Source: Mayamaea pseudoterrestris
Lineage: Eukaryota; Bacillariophyta; Bacillariophyceae; Sellaphorales; Sellaphoraceae
Direction of reading: 5' to 3'
Length of the DNA: 64,000 bases
Assembly: GCA_027923505.1 (NCBI GenBank)
Contig: BROI01000005.1
Location: 1,175,469-1,239,468, forward strand
The position numbers and the translations under genes are program-made. This document shows positions 1-8,813 of the stretch, one piece after another (positions within the stretch are counted from its first letter, which is position 1; each line of letters begins with the position of its first letter). The notes beneath the pieces are model-generated. The model searched no databases and was not told the origin of the DNA. It saw only the letters and a list, made by a program, of their open reading frames with translations.

Positions 1-770
1 GGACTCTGCACACATTTGGGAGTGTCCGTTGACGAGGAAGAACCCGATATTTTCAATGGAGCAGCTGGTGGATGGGCATCTCGTGTAAATCGCGCACCAG
101 CAGCTGCTGTACGTTCCAATTGCTCTCTGACTAAACTGTTGTTCGATTGGACAAAATCTGATACATTGGTATTAGATTCCTCGCTTTCGCCTGCCGCAAA
201 TTCTTTATGAGATGTTAAGAAATTCGCCTCAATTTTTTCACCAGGGTTACTCGCCATCATTGAATTTGACTTTAAAGCGGAATTTGGAATAAGCAGCTCT
301 CGCATCGCTCCCATTGTAAGATCTGGTATAGCACCTGTCTCCATGGTACAATTGGAGATGAGATCATGGCATGGCAACAAAGGGGACGAAGCGCATTTTC
401 CTTCGGCAATTCCCTCCGAAACATCGTCATAGTTTTGATGGTCGAGACGTCGTGTAGCGCGGCATAATTTACCATGCATAGATGAGTTGCCTGAACCTGG
501 TGGCGTCGCATAGGCGCTTCGCTTCAAGCGGCCAGGCGCAGAACACTTGGTCGTTTGCTGCAAAGGTACTCTAGTCGGAATAATTGGATGTGTTATATGA
601 ATAAGTTCTTCCTCCTCGTCTTCCGCCAATGCTGGTGCTGGTTGAGCGGGTATGGTATTGTCTTCAATTTCGATTGTTGTCTGAGCAGGCTGACGCTTGT
701 TGATTGTCACATCGTCCTGGAAAAGTGGAGACGTTGGATCGACTAAAAAGTCATCGACAAGCCACTCCAT
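1..770 (-). CDS. Partial hypothetical protein, N-terminal part (runs off window start)
   Basis: Reading the minus strand from an ATG at 770, the frame stays open without a stop to base 1, about 256 codons. It begins MEWLVDDFLVDPTSPLFQDD and is rich in Ser, Pro, Ala and acidic residues, with an acidic run (AEDEEEEL) near residue 55. No domain is recognisable; it looks like a disordered N-terminal region. The start is divergent from the DDX46 gene, and the two share a roughly 600 bp intergenic region containing a tandem repeat array. The C-terminal part lies outside the window, so function cannot be inferred. The long open frame with protein-like composition is the only support. Confidence 0.7.
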   Translation of the reverse strand, partial: MEWLVDDFLVDPTSPLFQDDVTINKRQPAQTTIEIEDNTIPAQPAPALAEDEEEELIHITHPIIPTRVPLQQTTKCSAPGRLKRSAYATPPGSGNSSMHGKLCRATRRLDHQNYDDVSEGIAEGKCASSPLLPCHDLISNCTMETGAIPDLTMGAMRELLIPNSALKSNSMMASNPGEKIEANFLTSHKEFAAGESEESNTNVSDFVQSNNSLVREQLERTAAAGARFTRDAHPPAAPLKISGSSSSTDTPKCVQS

Positions 771-943
771 ATTGGCTGTTAGTTACGCTTAGAAACTACC
801 TCGCATTTACAAGTATCACTTGCGTTATACTTATATTTGTGCTGTCGGGGGCGTACAGTTTTACGACGTAATGCAATGAAGCAATCATGGCGCGACAGTA
901 AAAGAAGAAAAAACCAGAACCTGTTGAATACTTAAGCCATAAT

Positions 944-1280
944 GACGCAGTTTTCACTGGCACTCGTTTCATACTTATGCCTTGTGACGCAATTATCACT
1001 GGCACTCGTTTCGCTATATTGCCTTGTGACGCAGTTTTCACTGGCACTTGTTTCGTAATATTGCCTCATGACACAGCTTTCACTGGCACTCGTTTCATTC
1101 AATTTTCTTGCTGACGCAGTTTTCACTGGCATTTGTTTCGTACTATTGCCTTATGACGTAGTTTTCACTGGCACTCGGTTTGTACTATTGCCTTATGACG
1201 TAGTTTTCACTGGCACTTGTTTCGTACTATTGCCTTATGACGTCGTTTTCACTAGCACTCGTTTCGTACTATTGCCTGCG
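944..1280. repeat. 42-bp tandem repeat array, eight copies
   Basis: Eight imperfect units begin with TGAC just before 944, 986, 1028, 1070, 1113, 1155, 1197 and 1239. Every step is 42 bp except one of 43. The unit reads GACGYAGTTTTCACTGGCAC followed by TYGTTTCGTACTATTGCCTTAT-like sequence. The 3' copies are nearly identical and the 5' copies more diverged. The array ends about 100 bp upstream of the DDX46 start and lies about 170 bp upstream of the divergent gene at 770. ORFs through it exist on both strands only because the unit length is a multiple of three. Confidence 0.95.
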
Positions 1281-1382
1281 TACCGGTACAGTACGCGAGA
1301 TCAGTTCGCCTCCCCTTCCACACCATTGCTTGCTTTCAATGAATTGAAAAAACCATTCTCTGCAGCTTGTTCAAGCGTTACA

Positions 1383-4300
1383 ATGGCAGATTCGGCGGAG
1401 GAAAAAAAGAGAAAGCGTCTGGAAGCTTGGCGCCGAAAGAAGCAGATAGAAAATGCCGATGAAGCCCCTGGCAGCATAACGTCCGTGGCACCAGCCGCCA
1501 GCAGGGTTGCTCTCTCCCTATCATTCTCAAGTCTGAAGCAGAAACCTGGGAGGAAAAGTAACAAGCCACACGTTACCGTCCCTGTGAAAGATTCATTCTT
1601 TGACGCTGATGAAAAATCTGCTGACGAGGAATCGTTGCGCCCCCAGCGACCTCTAATGGAGTTAGAAGCAGTTGTTGACAAGTCGACTTTACAACCATCA
1701 CTTGCGAAAAAAAGACGACAGGGACCTCGATGGGATCAAACTAAGGAAGGCAGCAATATAAATTCATCCGTCGCGAACGAACCAGACGCACTCGATCAAT
1801 TTATGAATCAGTTACAATCAGGCACGCAAGACATGGTTCGCACGCAGGACCTCAACATTAATGTTTCTGGATCCATGATGGGCACTGCTCACAAAAATTA
1901 CAATGGTGTGTTAGTGACAAATGGACCAAAGTATACACCAAATGACTGGATGAGTGACGCTGGGAGCGCTACGGAGGATGACGATGAGCAGGAGGAGGAA
2001 GCTCGCCGCCGATTGATCGATGCGCTGAAAGTGGCACCTGTTCCACCGTCGCCTGGTAACGACTTGATTCACGATGATGACGAACTTCCTATTCAACTTG
2101 CCTCGGAAGTAAAGTCAGAAAAGCTTCGGCGTGAACACCAGCTCAAGCAGCTGGAAATGGAGGCGCAGACAGCTCGCCAAGGATCGGAGCAAGCTCCAGA
2201 CGTCGGTCGCTTGTATAACGATGACGGCGCCGTCATGGAAGAAGCTGAACGCACCTTGCAAGTTTTGCAGCAGGCGCCGGATGCGCTGACCGTATTGGCG
2301 GAACTTAACAAAAAAAAGGAGATTCAGTCTGTAGATCACGACATGATTGACTATCTACCGCTCGTCAAAAACCTGTATAGGGTGCCGCGTAGTCTGGCAA
2401 GTTTGACTCCTGATGAAGTCATTAATCGACGAGCAAAGCTACAAATTAAGGTCCGGGGACAAGGGGCTCCAGCGCCTGTGTCAAGTTTTCAGGAATGCGG
2501 ACTTTCCGATAAGATTCTACAAACGCTCAAGGACCAAGGAATATCGCAGCCGTTCCCTGTCCAAGCCCAATGCATTCCTTGCATCATGGCTGGTCGTGAT
2601 GTTATTGGCATTGCCAAGACTGGCAGTGGCAAGACTTTGGCGTACTTGCTGCCCATGTTACGGCATATTCAGGCGCAACCTCCGTTAGCGTCGAACGAAT
2701 CGGGACCAATTGGATTAGTACTCGCTCCGGCGCGCGAACTGGCCTTTCAGATTTTTTCTGTATGTCGTCAACTCGCCAAGCCGCTGGGATTAAAGTAAGT
2801 ACATTGCATCTCTTGCGACGTTATTATGCAAACTGGCCATTTGCTCAACCATTTCATGTTTGTTGCTGCGGCAGCCAACATGCATCATAGCAGTGTAACA
2901 TGCGTGCTTTTTGTTCCTGTTATACATGCTGATGTTCTTACCCTTGTGTTTTCTTTGATCTAGATCCACAGCAGTTTATGGTGGCGCCGGTGTTGCGGAA
3001 CAGATTGCTGATTTGAAACGGGGTGTCAGTATTGCAGTGTGTACCCCTGGCCGCCTCATTGATATATTAACCATGCAGGCAGGCAAACTTCTTTCGCTAC
3101 AGCGAGTGTCCTACGTTGTCATGGATGAGTCAGATCGTCTTTATGACATGGGGTTCGCACCACAAATCACCGCTGTATTGACCGCAATTCGTCCCGATCG
3201 ACAGACCATTCTATTTTCGGCAACATTCCCCAAAACAATTGAAGCACTTGCTCGAAAGTCATTGAAGTATCCTGTCGAGGTCATAGTGGGTGGGCGCTCA
3301 GTTGCATCAAACCAAATCACACAGTACGCCGAACTATTGGACGAAGGTGACAAGTTTCTACGCCTTCTCATGATCCTAGGAGAGCAAGTAGAAGGAACAA
3401 AGAAGGTCCTTGTCTTTGTCGATACACAAGTCCGAGCTGACAATCTATTCGAACAATTGCTTCGGAATGGATATCCTACGCTGTCACTGCACGGTGGTAA
3501 GGAGCAAGAGGATCGCGATACAACCATTGCGGACTTTAAGCGCAAGGATGGCCCCAATGTTCTCGTCGCAACTGGTGTTGCCGGTCGTGGTTTAGATGTT
3601 CCTGCCTGTACCTGTGTCATAAACTATTGTGCACCCAACCACTTGGAGGCATACGTACATCAGGTGGGAAGGACTGGACGAGCGGGCAAGCAAGGTGTCG
3701 CATACACTTTTGTGAACGGTTCCAACGAAGCCAAGTACGCGCCAGTTATTGTGCGAGCACTCAGCGAGTCCGGCCAGGCCGAAAACATCGACCCGCGGCT
3801 GAAAAAGCTATCGGAAGACTACAAAGCAAAGGTTGAAAAGGGAGAGGCTAAGTTTGCTGGCAGCGGATTTAAAGGCAAAGGATATACATACGACTCAACT
3901 GAATTAAGCGACGCGCAAAAGGTGGCTCACTACGAGAAGCGTCAAGCGCTTATTGAGGCAGGGATGCTCGATCCGGATGACGAAGATATGATTCAAGAAG
4001 AAGTCAAGTCACGCAAGGAGGAGCGAGCAGAGGATGGTAGGGCACAAGGAGCTACTCAAAAGCTTGAAATACCCGAACACTTGACTCCAGAGTTACTAGC
4101 GCTCCCTGGCATGAAGGATGCCTTGCTGCGCAAGGCTGGGATTGTACCGGAATCCGACAAGTCTAGTAGTCTGGCTGGTAACGACACGGAAGAAAACATT
4201 TACGATTCATCGCTCAGTGGCGCCGTCCGCCTGAGTGACACACATTGGCTGCAGGAAGTTGATATAAATGATTATCCTCGCGAAGCACGCTGGAAAGTGA

Positions 4301-4551
4301 CTCAGCGTGAAACTACTGGTCGTCTCCAAGATGAGTTTCGGACGGCCGTAACACTCAAGGGATCCTACTTTCCAGCCGGAAAAATGCCGTCAGGTAACGA
4401 GCGTCGACTGTATCTGCATTTGGAATCAACGAGCGAGCACAACGTGCAAAACTGCGTGCTTGAAATTCGTCGCCTTTTGAATGAAGAGACATTGCGAGTG
4501 AGCGTCAAGGGCACTGTTGGAGGTGGTAGTCATAAATACAGGGTTCTATAG
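1383..4551 (+). CDS. PRP5: DEAD-box pre-mRNA splicing helicase DDX46/PRP5
   Basis: RNA-dependent ATPase of the U2 snRNP needed for branch-site recognition and prespliceosome assembly. Exon 1 is 1383-2794 and exon 2 is 2964-4551. The 169-bp intron (GTAAGT...TAG) restores the frame through LKSTAVYGGAG, giving about 999 aa. The start MADSAEEKKRKRLEAWRRKK matches the family's RKRLEAW element. Visible helicase motifs are the Q motif, AKTGSGKT (I), SAT in LFSATFPK (III), the ATGVAGRGLDVP block and HQVGRTGRAG (VI). The C-terminal KH-like region (DINDYPREARWKV ... GSYFPAGK) is typical of DDX46. Two core motifs are unusual: motif Ia is PARELA rather than PTRELA, and motif II is DESD rather than DEAD. 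No RS domain precedes the conserved part. Confidence 0.95.
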
Positions 4552-6039
4552 CGGTTTCACCACTCTAAAAACTCTTTCTATACAATGTGAACGGATCTGA
4601 TTCACTGCTCGTCTTTAATTACGCCGAAGTCTCACAGGTCCGGTGCGATGACTGCGCCACTATCACCCTCTCTAGTAGTAATACTGTATCGCTCCATCTG
4701 ACCATAAATTATGCGACATTTCCGACGCAACTGGTGCATTTGCATCGCCAACTGTCGAACCTTGGCTTCCATCTTGTCGCTCACAAATCCTGCATGGATG
4801 GAAGCATCGGCTTGTGGGATGGGGAGTCATGGCTGTTGCTTGCGTCTGCGCTCCATCCGAGATGCAAATTTGACTTTGTTTCGTCGATAGATTCGTAAAA
4901 TAAGTACTTTCCATTGGTGACTTATGCTCTCATTACGCTCACGGGAAGCGCTGGTCAGATTCTCGGCATATCCTTGTCGCTGGTTTTTGGGTGTGTCGTT
5001 GGATATGGCTACCTCACTGACAATGTATTTATATTGTCGTCAGCGTGAGCCAAGCACATGGAAGACACGCTGCTTTCAAATGCTGCGAAGCAACCAGGTG
5101 GGTCCTTGCTCAAGCCGCAGTGGGGCTTGAAAGCGGATGGGACAACTTGAGGGGCATTAGAAGCTTAGTAAGTTTCTCGACTTGATTCATAGGCGTTGTG
5201 TTATGTTAAGTATCTGACCCAACTTTTGGTACGGTTTGCGACAGATGGTAACTAGACCACCAGGCGTCATTGGAGACACACCTGCTTCTACTAATGAAAC
5301 TGCCTCTAATAGCAGACACAAAATTACCACGTTCAGCGACTTGGCTGTCAATCCTCAGTCGTTGTCACGTTCCGCATATACGACATCAACAACCAGGGGT
5401 GTAAGGCTCTTGGGTGGCAGGATCACGCAGACGCAAGAACTGCCCGTCTTCGGAATTAGAGATTGAGACGGATTTGACCGACCCTTGAGGATAGGTTGGG
5501 AGGATTTTTATAACTGTATGTGAAGCGCATGGGATTGCGTCGCTGCGGCATGCAAAGTGATCATTCTCAGTCACTGCTGTACTAAGTGGTGGGCTGACAA
5601 CAAGGCCAACATCGATCTGCTAGAGCTTTTCGGCGCTGCAGTTGGCATGTCAGGGCGATCATGAACTAGATTTTGTAACTATCCTATTTGGTTCGTTTGC
5701 AACACATCACACCAAAGATAGCCATGCAACAGCCTATTCTATGTTAGCTACTTGTACCATGCATATTATTATATAAAGATTAAGTATGATTGCAGTAAGC
5801 TGTAGCTGATAGCGTTCGCATCGTACTACCGATAGGTAGTACCATACCGGTATGCGCCGGCTAATTCTTTGCATCGTACCGGTAGTCGCACTTCCGGTCA
5901 TCCGATCCATTTCAGTACCTGTGGGACAGTCAATGCTTGAGACGCCTCTGCAGCCGTCAATTTCGCATGTTGGTGTTGCTCTTTCGACAAAATAGTCGCA
6001 GTCTTTTTTACCATTTATTCCGAGATAAGAACAGCAGTA
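4552..6039. other. Intergenic region between DDX46 and P5CS
   Basis: No intact gene is seen. The middle holds the minus-strand coding-like remnant described separately. The right 250 bp, upstream of P5CS, contains several ACCGGT palindromes (around 5846 and 5877) and the repeated pentamer GGTAG. A plus-strand frame at 4587-4898 has no recognisable domain and starts from a weak context. Confidence 0.6.
4827..5580 (-). pseudogene. Possible decayed coding remnant, unknown family
   Basis: Within the 1.49 kb gap between DDX46 and P5CS, the minus strand shows consecutive short frames with protein-like composition that replace one another at single-base shifts. Examples are EDGQFLRLRDPATQEPYTP (around 5400-5460), VVDVVYAERDND (around 5365-5390), SQVAERGNFVSAIRGSF (around 5285-5345), DPPGCFAAFESSVSSM (around 5050-5105) and ISNDTPKNQRQGYAENLTSA (around 4935-5000). 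The last frame ends at a TGA at 4829-4827. There is no room for introns between some of the blocks. I recognise no family. An intron-rich real gene or chance open frames remain possible. Confidence 0.3.
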
Positions 6040-8494
6040 ATGGAAGGCAGCAAGAACATTACGGGCACCACACCGGAACCTCCGTCGCGAGCCGCACTCC
6101 GCCGAGCTCGCAGGGTGTGCGTTAAGGCTGGTACCTCGGTTGTCGCGAATGAGGATGGCCGTCCTTCCTTGACTCGACTGGGCGCCATGGTGGAGCAGAT
6201 AGCTGAGCTTGTCAATGAGGGAGTGCAAGTGATTCTTGTCAGTTCGGGAGCCGTTGGGATGGGCAAGCTGCTTTTGAGGAAGCAATCAAAAATGATGATG
6301 TCACTCAAGGATTCACTAGCGTCAGGCGGAAGCAACAAGGATGAAGCAATCGGAGCACCACTAGTCAAACGTCACGAGAGCTTTGTCAGCATGCTCAACA
6401 TTGAGCAGCGCCCGCACTCTATGGCGGAACGGAACCGAGTCTACGACAGTGCATGTGCTGCCGCTGGACAGTTTGAAATGATGAACCTTTACAACTCGCT
6501 CTTTGCACAATGTGATGTTGCCGCTAGTCAAGTCTTGGTCACGCAGACGGACTTCACAAACGAAAAAAGATTGAACAATTTAAAGTATGCCATGGAGAGG
6601 TTGCTTAGTCTTGGTATCGTTCCCATTGTCAACGAAAACGATGCCGTCTCGGCTAATTTAGGCTATACGGCTGACGATGTATTTTCGGATAATGATTCCT
6701 TGGCCGCCCTATGTGCGCGATCTTTCGATGCAGAAGTTCTACTGCTATTGACGGACGTCCCAGGTGTATTTGATCGTCCACCCGGTGACCCGCATGCATC
6801 TCTCATTTCATTCTACAGGGCAGAGTATGCGCAAGTGGCGATTGGAGAAAAGTCGCTCCAGGGACGTGGTGGCATGGGATCCAAGATCGACGCTGCTGTT
6901 GCAGCAGTCGCACAAGGAGCAAAGACATCGGCTTGCGTCGTTGGTGCTGGGAGTGACTTGAACTGCATACGGGCAGTCCTTGGACGCGAGACAAGGTTTG
7001 GCGTCAAAGGAACGCTTTTTTGTACCCCAGGAAGCGTTCTCGAGAAGCAGGCCATTCTTGACTTCGAGACTTCGAATAGCTCGGGGCAGACTGCCATTTT
7101 GGATGAGGCGAGAAACATGGCAATTGCTGCGCGCCTAGAAGCACGGAAACTTCAGTTATTGCCGTACTCAGTCCGACAAAATATACTGCGAGCGGTTGCT
7201 CTTGCGTTGATTGAAAGAAAAGAAGAAATTATGGAGGCCAATAAGATTGATTTGGATGCGGCTGAACGAGACGGGATTGCTGACGCTTTGAAGAGTCGCT
7301 TGAAGCTGACTGAAACAAAGTTAACGACGCTCGCGATTGGTTTGAATCAGTTGTCGGACCTACCGGATCCGCTAGGTGTAATCAAGGCAAAGCGTGAACT
7401 TTCGGATGGTTTAGAGCTGACGCAAGTATCGGTTCCTATTGGGGTCTTGATGATTGTATTCGAGTCACGCCCAGACTCAATGCCTCAGGCAAGTATCGAT
7501 CACGACATTCGCTCCATTGCTTCCATTTGATCTGCTATATTCTCATTCATCATCGTTGAGTGCGTTACAGATATCCGCATTGGCTGTTGCCAGCGGCAAT
7601 GGTCTTTTGCTTAAAGGCGGCAAGGAAGCGGCTCATTCAAATGCTTTGATTTACAAAGTTATTGGGGATGCTATTGAAACCGGCAGTGAAAACCAGATAA
7701 AGCGCAACATTATTGGCCTTGTAACCAGTAGAGGGCAGGTGGCCGACATGCTGAGCTTGGATGATGTGATTGATCTTGTCATTCCTCGAGGTAGTAATAG
7801 CCTTGTATCGTACATCAAGGCCAACACCAAAATTCCCGTCTTAGGCCATGCCGACGGCGTTTGCCACGTCTACGTGGACGAGAGTGCGGATGCTGATGCT
7901 GCTTGTAAGATTGCTGTGGACGCCAAGACGGACTACCCCTCCGCCTGCAACGCCATGGAAACATTACTTCTCCATCGCGAAACGATTGACAACAACGTTG
8001 CTTCGACAGTGCTTATGGCATTACGCGCAGCGGGAGTGAGGCTCCTTGGAGGACCCGAGGCGATGAAACGTGGCCTCTGCGATACACCTGCTGTGGAAAT
8101 GAAATACGAGTATGGTGACCTGACTTGTCTGGTGGAAGTCGTCCAGAACATGGACGAAGCAATCGACTGGATTCACAAATATGGAAGTAGTCACACCGAA
8201 GCAATCGTTTGCGGCGAGGAAAGCGAAGCTGGCGAAGCATTCCTTCGTCGAGTGGATTCAGCTTGCGTTTTCAAAAATGCTTCAACCCGCTTTTCGGATG
8301 GCTACCGTTTCGGGCTTGGCGCAGAGGTCGGTATATCCACTGGCCGCATTCATAGCCGAGGTCCGGTTGGAGTGGAAGGCTTACTTTCAACGAAATGGCA
8401 GCTTCGTTCGAGGGGCGGTGTGAACTACGTTGGAGAATTTAGCGGAGACAATCCAAAAGTGTATACTCACAAGGATAAAGTAGTAAATGTGTAA
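6040..8494 (+). CDS. P5CS: Delta-1-pyrroline-5-carboxylate synthase (glutamate kinase-GPR fusion)
   Basis: Bifunctional enzyme that phosphorylates glutamate and reduces gamma-glutamyl phosphate with NADPH, the committed steps of proline synthesis. Exon 1 is 6040-7488, exon 2 is 7571-8494; about 790 aa, normal for the fusion. The N-terminal kinase half shows VKAGTSVVANEDG, ILVSSGAVGMGK and the VNENDAVS and LLTDVPGVF motifs. The C-terminal reductase half shows GVLMIVFESRPDS joined by splicing to ISALAVASGNGLLLKGGKEA, and ACNAMETLLLHRE with the catalytic Cys near residue 609. The 82-bp intron starts CAG|GCAAGT and ends TTACAG, so it is a GC-AG intron. No targeting peptide is obvious; a cytosolic location is likely. 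Confidence 0.95.
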
Positions 8495-8813
8495 TTTGGA
8501 ATCGGCTTATACGCCGATTTGTGGGAGCTACTGTACTAAGGAAGCCCGAACGACGGACACGCGTCAAAGCATTACTACAAGTAGTAGTTACCGCCACGTA
8601 GCCAGGTCTGACCCTCTCCCCACGCGGGCGCAATCATCGAGTCCGTTGAAAAACAATTTCACAGTCAGTTTAAATACTATGACGTCATCAACGGTTTCAA
8701 TCGGGTCGACGCACATACATAACTTGGCAGCGACCATGAAGAGCTTGCTTGATGCCTGTATACCGCTATACCGCACCTCTCCCTGACCGTTGCTCGCATA
8801 GTGCTGCGAAACG
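8495..8813. promoter_or_regulatory. Intergenic region with a TGACGTCA site
   Basis: This 319-bp gap follows P5CS and precedes the coiled-coil gene. A perfect palindromic TGACGTCA lies at 8680-8687, 127 bp upstream of the ATG at 8814. It matches the consensus bound by CREB/ATF-type bZIP factors and includes the TGACGT core of cAMP/CO2-responsive elements described in diatom carbonic anhydrase promoters. Whether it is used here is unknown. Confidence 0.4.

Noticed and set aside
932-1270. Repetitive ORFs on both strands through the 42-bp array (ETSASENCVTRQ and VFTGTRFVLLPYD units)
   Set aside because: They arise because the unit is a multiple of three; one 43-bp step breaks frames, and the PRP5 start at 1383 is better placed.
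944-1280. CRISPR-like array
   Set aside because: Units are contiguous with no unique spacers, and the genome is eukaryotic.
3141-3620. 159-codon minus-strand ORF
   Set aside because: Shadow of the PRP5 helicase core, which explains the conservation.
4587-4898. 103-codon plus-strand ORF after PRP5
   Set aside because: No domain, close to the PRP5 stop, and overlaps the minus-strand remnant; probably UTR.
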